Assembly: GCF_964275005.1 (NCBI RefSeq)
Contig: NC_092700.1
Coordinates: 18,137,649 to 18,201,648, forward strand
Direction: 5' to 3'
DNA: 64,000 bases
Source of the DNA: Diadema setosum
Taxonomy: Eukaryota; Echinodermata; Echinoidea; Diadematoida; Diadematidae
In this document: positions 35,505 through 47,882 of the stretch, piece by piece
How the letters are laid out: the number at the start of each line of letters is the position of its first letter
Position numbering within the stretch: position 1 is the first letter of the stretch
The notes under the pieces: model-generated
What the model saw: only the letters and a program-made list of their open reading frames with translations
Database searches by the model: none
What the model was told of the DNA's origin: nothing
Position numbers and translations under genes: made by a program

Positions 35505-36735
35505 GACATGCATATGAATGGCCTGTATCAATATAGATATTACCTACCTTTTGTTTACGGATGGGAGAAGTCACATTTCAACCGACTTATCATGTATAGT
35601 ATTACTCGTGCCGTGTGAGATTTCGCTCATCAAATACTAGTACTACAATCATGTACTACATCTTCAAACAAGAGTAGCCCGTATCAACGGCGTATATGAT
35701 GTACAGTGTATATTGAACATCATTACTACTGTGACGCATGTGCTTTTGACGGAAATCGTTTTGCTATAATGAAAACTTTATAGAACAAGTCTACGCTTAT
35801 GTTTTGTTTCGTCTTTTTTTTTTCTACCTGATTGAAGAGCTTTCAAATTCTTTGGAACGGTGCTTGTTTCTGAATGGGACTCGAACGTTATAGAATGTGA
35901 GTTCCTTTTGGACACGCATAACTGGTCTGTATCAACATAATAATATTACCTGCCTTATACGCATGGGAGAAGTCATCTTGGGCTTAAAGGGATTGTACAG
36001 TTTCGGTTGAGACCTAGCTTCAGATTTCTAAAACTTTTTGGTGAGTTAATGAGAAACTTTTTTTATGAAATATGAAAGAGCATGTAATTTCAAGAGTAAT
36101 TCAGCGTTAGTTTGATGAAAATTGGTTTTGAAATGTCTGAGATATAAAAAAGAGCGATCCTAATAAAAGGATGGACTGGTGGGACCCAGCTTTTATTACG
36201 ATCGCTTTGTTTTACTTTGTTTTTGGGTGCCTCAGCCATACCAAACCGATTATCATCAAAGAAAATTTTAATTCCTCCTATAATGGTATATCCTCTGTGC
36301 TCTTTCACAAGTGGTTTCCTGGTTTCTCGAAAAAAAGTTAAAGGCCAAATTCTCATCTCCACCAATACTAAACTATCCCTTTAAAGTAAAGCACTGCTAT
36401 TCAACCAATTTATCATGAATAGTACACTCGCGCCGTGAGATTTATCTCAATAAATAATACTAGTAGTAATTTTCAAACAAGAGTATATAACCCATATGCC
36501 GTATGATGTATATTGAATATCATTCGTAATGTAAAATACGCACATTTTTATGCATTCGCTTTTGACGGAAATTTTGCTATGAATGAACAAATTTAGGACA
36601 ACTTGTCTTTATGTTTTGTTTTGTCTTTTTTATTTTTCTACCAGATTGAAGAGCTTTCAAATTCTTTGGAATGGTGGTTATTTCTGACTGGAACTCGTAT
36701 ACGTTATAAAATGTGAGTTCCTTTTGGCAACGTGC
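35505..36735. repeat. Tandem duplication, unit about 410 bp; second copy carries a MITE
   Basis: Copy 1 (about 35505-35911) and copy 2 (about 35912-36735) share TGTATCAA.ATA, GATGGGAGAAGTCA / GCATGGGAGAAGTCA, TTTTGACGGAAAT, GATTGAAGAGCTTTCAAATT and AATGTGAGTTCCTTTTGG. Removing the 401-bp MITE restores equal lengths. About 80-85% identity by eye. Confidence 0.75.
35984..36384. mobile_element. TTAA-flanked foldback MITE, copy 2 (best preserved)
   Basis: TTAAAGGGATTGTACAGTTT at the left and ACTAAACTATCCCTTTAA at the right, with long imperfect arms: TATGAAATATGAAAGAGCAT and its inverse region near 36300. TTAA ends on both sides suggest a TTAA-specific (piggyBac-like) target, but the TIR does not start with CCC, so the class is not certain. 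It lies within the second copy of a tandem duplication whose first copy lacks it. Confidence 0.8.
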
Positions 36736-36751
36736 ATCTTCTTGTTCTTTT

Positions 36752-36810
36752 GTTTGTTTGTTTGTTTGTTTGTTTGTTTGTTTGTTTGCTTGCTTTGTTT
36801 GTTTGTTTGC
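36752..36810. repeat. (GTTT)n microsatellite
   Basis: TTTGTTTGTTTGTTTG run with GC interruptions near 36788, immediately right of the tandem duplication. Confidence 0.9.
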
Positions 36811-37289
36811 GTAATAGAGTGAAGCTATAATGTCCGCCAATACCATGGTTGAATGGAATTGACTAGCAAAAGTGGTGAAGACCTTCGCATTTATCACCAA
36901 TATGCTATGAAATCAATGCTATAAGTACAACAGAGTCGTGACAGTGAAAATGTTTTAAAGAAGTGATACATTAATCTTACATATTGCTGTTCGTGGATGC
37001 ACCACAGTCAAAACAACTGTCGATCTAGTGTATTGATGTTTTTTTTTTAATCAAGTCATTTACTTTTAAGTCATTCTTCATGCTAATATTCAAAACATTC
37101 GGCACAATATCTAAATAATTATAGTTTAGTATTTTCTGTTATCGTTACAACTGACAGGGATAAGACAATACGGAAGGATCGTGTGAGGAATATGCCTATT
37201 CGGGACAATTTTTCTTCTTAAATAAGTACCAATACTGGTGTGATGTTAGAATGCTGTAACGGACATTCTTTTGCAAGGAGAGAATCGAC

Positions 37290-37497
37290 ACCTTGCTGGC
37301 ACGTAAGGCCCATAAGGTCCGACACTGCTTAGTGTCGGTCGATCTCGTGGGCCTTCATGTTTGCCTAGTATCGGACTCAGGGACCTTATGTGCCTAATGT
37401 CGTGCTCATGGGCTGTATGACTCGTAGGCTGTATATGACTCGTATGATCTATGACTAGTGGGCTGTATGACTCGTGATGGGTGTCAAACTCGTGGCA
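37290..37497. mobile_element. Repeat rich in GGGCTGTATGACTCGTG, copy 1
   Basis: GGCTGTATGACTCGT words are repeated in tandem (37411-37483) after a hairpin GTCCGACACTG...AGTGTCGG. A relative is at 47883-48122. The boundaries are approximate. Confidence 0.55.
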
Positions 37498-37929
37498 CGC
37501 ACCCAGGACGACGTAAGGGTTTCAAAGATGCCATTGTACGAATAATCGAAACAGGGGAGCCTCGGTCAGGGGTCAGTGAAGACCCCTGAAGAGGTACAAA
37601 GACACTCTGAAGGCAAACCATACAGAGCTGCAATTTCAATGTGAACTCTTGGAAAACAACTATACTCAAGACAGAGCTCTTTGGAGGCACCAATTCTCTG
37701 CATTTTAGCAGCGCAGTTATCATCATTATTATTGCCACACTTTGGTGAAGTTATTGAATTGCCATTGCCGGGTCATCCGTGAAAGTCTGACAATGGCTTA
37801 CCTCGTTGTAATTCAGATTCATGCCATTTAAAATGCTCTGTCGCACCACCCCCATATAGTGAAGACTGTGAGAGTTCCATTTAGCAGCTCACAAGTCTGC
37901 ACTGCTGGATAAAACGCAACGAAATCATC

Positions 37930-39296
37930 ATGGCCGATTCGCCGTCTCAGCCAAAGGGTGATATCCCACAGCAATCACGCGTCATGTTGTGGTGTCTCCC
38001 GCGATCGACCTCCTCGGTTTTCACCAAGTGCTTGAGCTTCGTGCCGGACTCGCAGGTCTTCTTCGAGCCGTACTACTTCTGCTACGAAGCCCTGGCCCAA
38101 CTTCGATCTCTGGGAATCAGTGTCGATCTCTCATCGTCGTCGACGGATTACTACGATCACGTTGACCAGGAGACGTGGTCCAAGGTAGCGGAGCTAATCA
38201 GTGGAGAGAAATGTCCCGACACCAGAGTTGATTTTGATATGTTTAAGTGAGATTATTTTTCTCGATATTTTCTTTCGCACTTTGCCTTAGAAGACTATAA
38301 AATACATGTGCATTTGTTACACTTTTTAGTGTGTATGTGTAAGGGCGGGTGCAGGTCGATGGGTGTTTAAGCAGGGGTGGATCTAGGAATTCCTTAAAGG
38401 GGAGGCGCCCTTGCAAATTAAAGGGGAGCGCACGCGCCCCCATTTTTCTTTTTATTTCTTTTGTTTTAACCGAAAATGAAGAGGGGGCACGCACCCGGTG
38501 CGCCCCCCCCCCCCCCGGATCCGCCACTGGTTTAAGAGTCAATGGTTGCCCCTCCCTCTCACTTCCCTATCCCTGTTGGTTCCGACCCTCTACAGTTTTC
38601 ATCGTCTACTTTACACCAAGTCGTTGAATTTCCTTGAGGGGATTAGTACCTCCTGCAACACTCCAAGCCCCTCGCAGGCCTACTCTAGCTCTTTGGACAC
38701 CTACACACCCGCTTGATGGCGACCTCCTGTAGGCCTAATGTTTTCTCTCTCGTTCAAGTGTGAATGTAGAATTCAATGCCGTTACTTTCTAACATGCTAT
38801 GTTGTTACGGACATGTAGGCCCTATTGTTGTTAAGGATTCATCCATTCCTATGCTAATTTGAATCTTTTTTTATTATTTTTTTTTGCAGGTCTATTTACT
38901 TATTACTGTAACTAGGAAAATAAAGAGAAACATAAACAAAACAAACCAAACAACGACTTTGTGGAGGAGTGGCGGATCAGTCTGAAATAAATATCTCCAT
39001 GATTGCGTACCAAATAAATTGCGTACCGTGATGTATAGTGACGAAGGTCCTAAGTTCTAAACAGAGGGTCTTAAGTTCGGAACCTGCCAGTTGCGTTCAC
39101 ACTTGGACAAGGTGTTTTACCCACAACGTCCCCTTTAACACGTGTGTTTGGTACATGAAAAGGCACTGGTAGGCCTAATAATAGCAGGTCTCACTTGGAG
39201 AGAAGTGTAGCCACTGAAGGTAGTGGATTTCAACTGATGGTACAGGTGCAAGTTTGGTCCGTGATTGATAATTGTTGGCCTTATTAATTAGCCACC

Positions 39297-39328
<32 letters not shown>

Positions 39329-40751
39329 AAAACTCTTCAAAACGTTTATCAGTATTGATAGTATATTTTGATGCTACCAAAACTGTTATTGTAAAAGAGA
39401 CTGTAAATGCTGGTTGAGGTGAGGATTCAGCATGTAACGTTTTGCGAGATATTTAGAGACCACTCTATGAAATGTTATAGAGCATACAATAGGGGAATTA
39501 AAAGTTAATTTGATGAAAATCGGTTTTGAAGATATCTAAAAACAAGGTAAAACAAGGAGATCCTAATAAAAGTCGTGGCCTGTCAATTTTATCAGGATCG
39601 CTTTTTTTTATATCTCAGCCATTTCAAGGCCAATTTTTATCAAATAAATGTTGAATTCTTCGTGAAATTACATTTTCTTTCATATTCTAAAGAGGTTTCT
39701 CATTCACTAAAAGAAAAATGTTAAAAACCTGAACCCTCACCTCAACCAGTACTGTACAGTCCCGTTAAGGCCATTCCTACAACTAACTACCTTATTGCAA
39801 TTCTCTTACAGTTTTGATATTCGATAATCAACAGTTCTATAAACTGTGCCGCTCTGTTATTACTTTAATGCTCACTTATATGTCCAACACTATACGAAAT
39901 ATTACGAAGGGGTCACGGTACAATATCCAAGTGATTGTATTGGCAACACTGTCTAGTAACATGAAGCCGATAATACAGTGGTTCAGGCATTATCATTATA
40001 TTACATCAGGCCTACATGAAAACTAAAGCACAAGCATGACAAGTGCAAATCATTTTCTCCCAGGTATTCGCACATTCGAAGACTCCTACAAAATCCTGAT
40101 CCAAAGAACCAATTGGTATTGCTGAAGGACGTTGCCCATTCCATCGACGGGCGCTACGAGTTCCTTCCCGACAAGACTTCCAAGTTCCGTTTCGCCTTCC
40201 TTCTGCGACACCCAGCTAAAGTTTTCTCGTCCTGGAGAAAGGTGATGTACGGGCTGCGTCAGTCGCTAGAGGGCACTGCGCAAGACGGTAACACAGAAAT
40301 CGCGGATAATTTCCACATGATTAAAGATATACCAGCTGTGTACAATCCTCCGGGGCTCTTCTACAAGGAGTTGTACGACCTATGGATTCACGTCAGGGAG
40401 AACTATGAGCCGAATCCCGTTGTCATAGACAGCGACGATCTGCTCGCCGACGCGGCCGTTATCTTGCCAAAATTCTGCCGGTGCTTGGATATTCCTTTCA
40501 CCGACGACCGTCTTCACTGGGACGCCAGCCCTGCTACGACTGACCGCTGGATGTCGGCATTCACCCCTCCGAATGATTTCGAGTTTATCCGTATTTATTG
40601 CCACACGGCATTCCATACGTCGTATTTCAGGGCACCTACCCCGTGTCCTTCTTATGACGAGCTGACGCTAGACGTCAGAGAGTGTGTGGATGTCTCTATG
40701 CCTTACTACCAAAAAATGTATGAGCACAGAATCAGAGCTGACGTATTATAG
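37930..40751 (+). CDS. PAPS-type P-loop sulfotransferase, two exons, paralogue 2
   Basis: Predicted 334 aa. Exon 1 is 37930-38246 (ATG in a CATCATGG context) and exon 2 is 40064-40751. The intron is in the same place and phase as in the minus-strand paralogue at 14329-19060 (split Lys codon). L23PRSTSSVFTKC is the P-loop. R154HPAKVFSS supplies the 3'-phosphate-binding Arg and Ser. Shared blocks include FLPDK.S..R.AFLLRHP, LFYKELYDLWIHVRENYEPN, VVIDSDDLLAD and FHTSYFRAPTPCPS. There is no signal peptide or transmembrane segment, so a soluble cytosolic enzyme is likely. The acceptor substrate cannot be deduced. The 1.8-kb intron carries a hAT-type MITE, a tRNA-type SINE and a TTAA foldback MITE. 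A half MITE begins 14 bp past the stop. Confidence 0.9.
38372..38529. mobile_element. 160-bp hAT-type MITE, copy 2, in the intron of the second sulfotransferase
   Basis: Same ends and interior as the copy at 1406. A 7-bp direct repeat, GTTTAAG, flanks it at 38365-38371 and 38530-38536, with an eighth base mismatched. This fits the 8-bp target duplication of hAT transposons and supports that classification. Confidence 0.8.
39020..39240 (+). mobile_element. tRNA-derived SINE with Deu-like body (probable)
   Basis: CTTAAGTTCGGAACCTGCCA resembles a B box (GTTCGAATCC). The following CACACTTGGACAAGGTGTTT, TACCCACAACGTCCC resembles the TTGGGCAAGGTACTT...CCCACA body of Deu-type SINEs found in deuterostomes (recalled). 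The A box and tail are unclear. Confidence 0.4.
39292..39328. repeat. (CCA)n(ACA)n microsatellite
   Basis: CCACCACCACCACCACCA then ACAACAACAACAAC. Confidence 0.9.
39392..39768. mobile_element. TTAA-type foldback MITE, copy 3, in the intron of sulfotransferase 2
   Basis: Left GTAAAAGAGACTGTAAATGC, TGGTTGAGGTGAGG; right CCTCACCTCAACCAGTACTG, TACAGTCCCGTTAA. The interior matches copies 1 and 2 (GATGAAAATCGGTTTTGAAG, GATCCTAATAAAAGTCG). The left TTAA has decayed. Confidence 0.7.
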
Positions 40752-40764
40752 CAACTGTCTGTCT

Positions 40765-40977
40765 TTAAAGGGCTGATATGATTTTAGATGAGATGGGGAT
40801 TCAGGTTTCGACTTTTTACAAGATTATTAGAAGCCACTTATATGAAATATGAAAGAGCATACACTTCCAGGAGAAATCCAAACTTTATTTGACGAAATTT
40901 GATTTTAAAGTGGCTGAGATATCAAAAACAAACAAAATATAACAAAGTGACCCTGATAATAGGTGGGACCCACCATA
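40765..40977. mobile_element. TTAA-type foldback MITE, half copy 4
   Basis: TTAAAGGGCTGATATG..., ATGAAATATGAAAGAGCATA, GTGACCCTGATAATAGGTGG, then stops. The right arm is missing. It begins 14 bp after the sulfotransferase 2 stop codon, so it probably forms part of that gene's 3' UTR. Confidence 0.65.
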
Positions 40978-41443
40978 GGCCTATGCGTATTGTGTAAATT
41001 TTGTGAGAGTGTGAAGCCAGTGGCCTAACAACGATCCTTGAATTGGATAGAGGCGTTGGAAAATGATGCATGAAATACATGTATATACCAGATAGTTTCC
41101 AATCGTCACAAAGAACAAAAGAAAAATGTGCATGGGGATTGTCTGCAAGAATGTATATAGGCCTAGTTTGAATTGATTGGATATGGGAATTGTCTGTAAG
41201 AGTGCATATCGTTTGAATTGATCCGATATTATCTGAATTTGTGTTCATGTTTGTACAGAGTTTATACAGTGTATATATGAGGTTGAAGGTTTTTTTTTTT
41301 TTTTTGGGGGGGGGGGGAGTGGCGAACGCGGGTGGGTAGTTAAGTAATCACATGGGAGCATGGAGTGTAGATGATCACTATGAAGGGATTGAAAGAGAGT
41401 AGAATTCAATTCTTTTTTGGACGGACATGACGTCGCCATCTTA
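40978..41443. other. Gene-free stretch
   Basis: AT-rich, with poly(T)/poly(G) at 41289-41317 and a direct repeat of about 55 bp (GGGATTGTCTGCAAGAATG / GGGAATTGTCTGTAAGAGTG) at 41135-41215. Confidence 0.45.
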
Positions 41444-41774
41444 TAGGAAGCTTTAGATTTTTGCTACGCGGACGTTCAGAGAAAAAAGTGTTCTGCGCAT
41501 GCGTAAAACTGCTTATAAAAATCGATCTACAGTGTATTCATAGCTAGCTCGCGTCGTCTGAGTTTTCACCACGCGTTCTGGGCCATTTTTACGTCTGCTC
41601 GACATTCACGACGCTGAGAACTACTTCATGCAGTGATCATAATATATGGGGCGCTATTTTCCTTTTTATAGAGTTGCGTCCTCGCGTAATCTAAAGCTAC
41701 TTTGCAACGTACACGACGCAGGGAGAGAGGAGAACTGCCAATCACGTCCGCATCGCAGTTCTAAAGCTCCCTTT
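41444..41774 (+). mobile_element. MITE with AGGGAGCTTTAGATTT ends, copy 2
   Basis: TAGGAAGCTTTAGATTTTTG at the left and CAGTTCTAAAGCTCCCT at the right. Internal blocks GAGTTTTCACCACGCGTTCT, GGGCCATTTTTACGTCTGCT and CATGCAGTGATCATAATATA are shared with copies 1 and 3. Followed directly by copy 3 in the same orientation. Confidence 0.75.
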
Positions 41775-42044
41775 ATTAGGGAACTTTAGATTTTCGAGAC
41801 GGGGACATTCGGGGGGGGGGGGGGAACTGGTCTGAGCATGCGCAGAATCAGCTATCAGTTTTCACTACGCGTTCTGGGCTATTTTTACGTCCGCTCAGTT
41901 CACGACGTTTAGAGAGCAACTTGCATGACTTGATGGACGATCATATTATGGGGGCGCCATTTTATTTTTTATACGTTGCGGAGAGGAGAACGTCCAACCC
42001 ACTTGTCGCCTCAAGCGTCCGCGCAGCAAATCTAAAGCTCCCTA
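41775..42044 (+). mobile_element. MITE with AGGGAGCTTTAGATTT ends, copy 3
   Basis: TTAGGGAACTTTAGATTTTC at the left, AGCAAATCTAAAGCTCCCTA at the right. Shares CAGTTTTCACTACGCGTTCT and GGGCTATTTTTACGTCCGCT with copy 2. Head-to-tail arrangement with copy 2. Confidence 0.75.
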
Positions 42045-42405
42045 ATAATGGAAACTACGCCGGGATTAACGGCTTTACATCCCCTTAAAGGTCAAGGTAA
42101 TGGGAAATAAAAGTGCTTCGTGAGACAATGGTCTCGCAGTAGAGAATTGATCCACAGTTTGATTCACTGAGCCACAAAACGCGGCTCCAATAACCATCTC
42201 AAGCACACGTTGGTATACACTTTGCCTACGATATTTGCAGTAAATGAGAAAGAGAGAAAAATAAAACAGTAATGTATCACGATTGATCAAAATCATTCAT
42301 CTATTTATTTCTATTTTATTTATTTATTTTTTTTTTTTTTGGGGGGGGGGGTAATGTGAAAAAGCATGATGATTAACATTGCAATATATACATATATGTA
42401 TGTAT

Positions 42406-42480
42406 TTATATGTATATATATATATATATATGTTGTATATATGCATTTATATTATATATACTATATATATATATATAATC
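42406..42480. repeat. (TA)n microsatellite
   Basis: TA runs with ATGTATTTATATG-type breaks. Confidence 0.85.
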
Positions 42481-42754
42481 ACTATATATACATGAGCTTT
42501 TTCGCAAAACTAGTGAAAATATATTTTTGTTGAGATATTTGTGATTAAAGCTGCTAAAAACAAAGAAAATGATTAAGAACATACAGGATTTAATCATGAC
42601 TTCTAGAATATTCCTTGTTCCGCACAAGTGGTGTATTACCGGAAACGTTGAATTTTACTCCCACTATCTGATGATGGACTTACTCTGAAATGTTTAATGT
42701 TTAACGTTAAATGGCGCTTACCTCATTTTGCAATAACACTTCATATAATATATA

Positions 42755-43001
<247 letters not shown>

Positions 43002-43116
43002 TTACATTATATTAGTATACATTATATAGGTATATAGGCCCCGTTCATTCCCCATTGTCCTCCCTTCTTTCCTCATAAAACCATATTGATTACTTGTATC
43101 ATATGTGTTATGAAGC

Positions 43117-43325
43117 AACATTACATAGATGATGACTGGCGGGGGAGGAAACATACCGAATGTTTCACCCGAAGGGTTTGAAATGCTGTTTAGGGAGGAT
43201 ATAAGTCCCGAGACGAGACGAAGTCGAGGGACTTAGAGCCCCCCGAAATAGCATTTCAAACCCTGAGGGTGGAACGTTTGGTACATGTTCTCGACAACAA
43301 AAGTCATCATCTGTTATATTATATG
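43117..43325. mobile_element. Foldback element with GAAACATACCGAATG / CGTTTGGTACATG arms
   Basis: Left arm ATAGATGATGACTGGCGGGG, GAAACATACCGAATGTTTCA, CCCGAAGGGTTTGAAATGCT. The right arm at 43246-43322 is its near inverse (AGCATTTCAAACCCTGAGGG, GATGATGACTTTTG on the opposite strand). The centre is GTCCCGAGACGAGACGAAGT, CGAGGGAC, itself a hairpin. Confidence 0.65.
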
Positions 43326-43329
43326 GGTT

Positions 43330-45221
43330 AGTCAAATACCAAGCCATGTTCGCAACGTCAACTACCAGCACAATGCACTCGATCGCTCGCGCAGAGCCAA
43401 ATTCACTGTGCGCGGGTCCTTCAAATCACTCTTTCGTATGCATTACAATAATCGGTCATCTGCTTTTTCACATTGCATGGAATAGGCAAATTCAGCCTAC
43501 CAATTGCGTGAAAAATATGATCGTTCAATCGTTGGTATCGTTTGTCATTTGTTACGTGAAAATGTTTTCCCATGGGAGAACATTACAAAAATGTTCTGCC
43601 CATGGGCGAACATAACCAATGTGCTTCCATCACGTGACTGTGTTTAGCCAATCACTAACCGGTATTTGAATATCCCATTTAATATAATCATTCAATTTAC
43701 AGCTGTAGATATGCATCCATACAACTACACACACACACACTCATAAAGAACATCATGATTTATGAATGTATATGCAGTGTGTAAATATGTATGATACACA
43801 GGGATACCACGAACATGAAATTCATGATCTCAATTTCATCTATACTGTAAGCACGCCACTGCTTGACTACAAGCGAAAACAGAGCACGAAATAAACTGTT
43901 TTTCAACGAAGTACACATAATATATACTCCTTTAATTGCCATTAGTAGTGTTGCATTTCCTTGTTGCATGCAAATCGTAGTTATCAGTCTACTTTCCCTT
44001 CTTACAATAAAAGGATATTTCACATGAAGGAACTGATAATTCACTAATAGCCGATACATTTTTTTTCATGCTTCCAAGTACCCCACATCTCAAGACATAG
44101 TCCAATACATATCTCCACAAAGAACTTAACATACACCTGAGGTTCATGAAAATTTACAATAGAGGGGAGGGCTGATCAATACGTGCGACCTTTTTTTTCT
44201 TTCTTTTTTTAATAACGGCGCAACCTCTTCCGCGCCACATCAAACGCTTATAGTTTTTCAATTCAACTCTAATCACTGAATATGCATCACTGCTGCTGGT
44301 TTCATATCAACATGTCAGTAGTTCATTTCTTATGCGTTTTTTTTTCTCTCTCTCTGAAGATAAAGTTGCAAAGCCAACAATCATTTCAATAACACCGACA
44401 ACACTTCCTTTCTTAGTACCTTGATATGCTCTCCGTGAAAGTTTGAAAGTGTTGCTGAATGATGGCTGGATGCTTTTCTATACACAGTAGTGCCACTTTA
44501 AACTTATAATATAGCTAAATGTTCTTTACGGCATTGCATTCATTCGCAGGATTAAAGAGAAAAAGGTGGAGGAGGAGGAGAAAAAGACTGGCGTAATTTC
44601 TTTCCTTTTGGTGATCACTTTCATGGTGGTTGATGCTGATTAAGTGCGATTTCAGTGACACCAACATTAAGAGCAGATTTATAAAACATTTTGTTTCTAT
44701 GTGTAAAAGAAAAAAAATAATAATGCGAGAAGTTTCTGTATTGTCACAATTGCACTAAACCCGAAATAATGCAAAGAGTTGTACTTTTCGTTGCTGGGAA
44801 TATCAAACAATATCCTTACGTAAGTATATGACATGTTTGTGAGTACATGCATATTGTAAGGTGAATGATTCTTTTACACACGTATGACTCTCCCTCGAGC
44901 ACATATAAATCTTTAACAATAATAAAAAAGACACCCACACACGCAACAAAACTCCTATACATTTTGACGCATGCATGCCGCAATCCCTAAAAAAACAATA
45001 GCCCGCCAGCATGTTGATCAGCAAGTTGATTCACATTGACATTGTGCGTATATGAATATATACATAATAATATTCAGCTGTCTATTGTGGGAAACTCGAA
45101 GCAGCATATGGGTAGTCAACAGAAGTAATGATGAACCTGGGATGAACTATGAATATAATGACCCAATCAACCAACCATGTGGTACCGCAAGGGGGGTATA
45201 CAGGGGAGACAAATATGTAAG
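43330..45221. other. Gene-free stretch
   Basis: One hairpin at 43565-43612 (CCCATGGGAGAACATT...AATGTTCTGCCCATGGG). Otherwise AT-rich with short (AC)n. No exon supported. Confidence 0.45.
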
Positions 45222-45375
45222 CAGGCGGGGCGAATCCAGGAATTCTGTAAAGGGAGGCGCCTTTACAAAATTAAAGGGGGGCACATGTGCCCCCCCTTTT
45301 TTTCATTTCTTTTGTTTTAACAAGAAATAAAGAGGGGGCGCGCGCCCGGTGCGCCCCCCTCTGGATCCACCACTG
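45222..45375. mobile_element. 160-bp hAT-type MITE, copy 3
   Basis: Begins CAGGCGGGGCGAATCCAGGA and ends CTGGATCCACCACTG, with the same interior as copies 1 and 2 and a long complementary GGGGGCACATGTGCCCCCC core. AGCAGGC occurs at both edges and may be the target duplication, but this overlaps the element end and is ambiguous. Confidence 0.7.
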
Positions 45376-47127
45376 AGCAGGCATCTGGTACTCTGCGAGA
45401 CTCGCATCTTTATCCCTATATACATATGCCTCAAACAACTTTCGTAGCAACAAAAATGTGCTTGCTCGATCTACTTCAGCAACAGAGGCAAAAAGCCCTT
45501 TATAATTCCTTTCAGCTCCTTTTCTATCTAGCTTTCTATCATTACAGAAAACTGAAATATCATATGGTATATTATTCACAATTGGTTCATGACAGTATCT
45601 TCAAGTTGACATTTCATAAATAGAATATACTTGCACCTGTCTTCACACTGTAAAAAGTACGTAAAGACATTCATCAAAGCTCACGGGCAGACTTTTGCTC
45701 AAAATAAAAATATATATATTTGAGGTGGGTGACCACGTAATAAGTAAGCATGCACAAGATCAATAAAAATTGTCCCTAAACTAATAAGAAACAAATGTAG
45801 AAAAAACAACAACCTCCAAACAACCAACCAAATAACTCCAAAGGCAAAACTTCTTTCAGGCTGACGTACCGGTAAGTGTGATACAGTAACCTGTATTACG
45901 TAATTTTCCTACCCGTGAAGACATTCTAATTACGGAAGATAGTCTTCTTATATGCCTCATCCCAAAAGTGACTCTCTCATCACAAATATTGCAGTCTGGG
46001 GGAATATCTACACAATGCATTAATATAAAGTTCACACATGTAAATGTGTATTAAAGGCAGTAACTTTTAAAAGTGTGTCTGTACCAATTAGCCATTCTTC
46101 TTTTGTTTTTCTCTTCATTTGTAGACTGACTATGGCATAAGAAAGGTGCCAAATTTTATTCAAAATTGGACCATTTTGCCACATATTTATGTTTAACAGC
46201 TTCTCTGAAATTTGTCCATTTTCTATATTTTGTTCGTGGCTCCCAGGTGGAAAATAAGGAACACTGAGAATACTGTATGTAATAGGCATAATCATAATTA
46301 CAATTTTCATTTTCATGGCAGATTATAACTAATCATTCCCAATATCCAATGCAATACGAATACTGAATGCAGAAATGGACACTAACAAAAGAAATTTAAA
46401 GATCATAAACACACTGTGATGCTCCCGCCTATACTGGACTAACATCCAATGACAAGTGACTGGATAAGATGTCGATGGAGGTCATAACCACAAGAAAATG
46501 AGTCAATCACTGTACATGGAAACCAATGACATAAACGTCTTGTCTTACTGGCAAAGGGGTGCATGCACATGCATAAGGTGTAGAAGAATGAAAACCATTA
46601 ACAGGTAATCTTGGTGACCTCTTTTATAGGCTCAAACACAGATTTCTATACTATATCATAGCGCATAGATCAATGGCTCTAAATGCAGTCAGAGCCGTGG
46701 GGTCAGAGGTCGTAGTGTATGAAAAGCTGTGTGAGAGAATTGTGGTACAGTATTGTGGATATGTAGCTGGACTAAAAAACTGGATATTCAGTTTTTAAAT
46801 ACTTCCCGGGGATGTTTCTCGAAGAATTATGGTCAAGATCAGCTTTGATATAAAATGGTAAAGTTTATCAGCATTTAAGATCGACTTCAATTCTTGTCAA
46901 TCAACCCCTGGAAATATGCATTTGATATTTTCTTCTTTCATTTTTTTCAACAACAATGTCTCATTTCTGATGTCTACTGGCTATCTGGGTGCAACTGCTT
47001 CTTGCAATTGGACAGCATTGGTAAGGTTTACTTTCAAATTGTCTGGTAAAAAATCTATACACATGTACATAATCATTGTGACAGTAACACCGTTTTACAA
47101 CTCCTCAAGTATTCTACCAACATATTA
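45376..47127. other. Gene-free stretch
   Basis: AT-rich DNA without splice-bounded frames or clear element ends that I can defend. Confidence 0.45.
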
Positions 47128-47328
47128 TAGGCGATTCCCATTATAATGAAGTCTTCGGGACCAGCAGTTCTCTTGCATTATATCAAAATGTTTTTTTAAA
47201 TAATTATATAGTATCTGAGCAAATAAAGTGTATAAAAATATCTACAAGATAATTTTGGGCCCTGAATTTTGACCTCATCGTATCCAAAATTTTGTTATAA
47301 CTGCGGTCTTTATAACAGGAGTGCACTG
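47128..47328. mobile_element. TA-flanked MITE with CGATTCCCATTATAATG ends, copy 2
   Basis: Aligns end to end with 32578-32781: GAAGTCTTCGGGACCAGCAG, GGGCCCTGAATTTTGACCTC, GGAGTGCACTG then TA. A diverged member of the same pogo-like family. Confidence 0.7.
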
Positions 47329-47882
47329 TATCTGATGGAGATCATGTTATCAAATGCGCATATGCCAACTTTGGCTCTAAACTACTTCTTCAGAGATAAA
47401 AGCTATGTTTTGCTTTGTTTGTTTGTTTGTTTTTTTGATTCATTCATTTTTTGTTTACTCTTTACTCTCTGCAGTCAGGTTGCTCTTTGAATGCATAAGG
47501 CACTTCCTAGTTACTCAAAGGAAAGAGATACCCTATTTGATAAATACCAAAACATTAGTTTTAAATCATGAAAATGAAATGATACTGCATTACCAATCAA
47601 ACAGCAGAAGATCATTTTAGTTTGATGCCCCTGTTATATATGGCAAGTAATGGTTACTCAAATACTTTATAGATCACAAAAAAAAAAAGCTTTCACACTG
47701 GCTCTTAACAACTGAAGTCCCACTGATCAATTTGCATGTTGACAGACCATGACAATTTCTAGGACAGAAATGAAGAATAATGTCATGCTACTGTATGTAC
47801 ACCCTACTGTTCGAAAAATACACTCCATAATCATGCATGGGTTAGCCAGTTTTTACGGCAAGTAAAAATCAATGTGAAGTAA

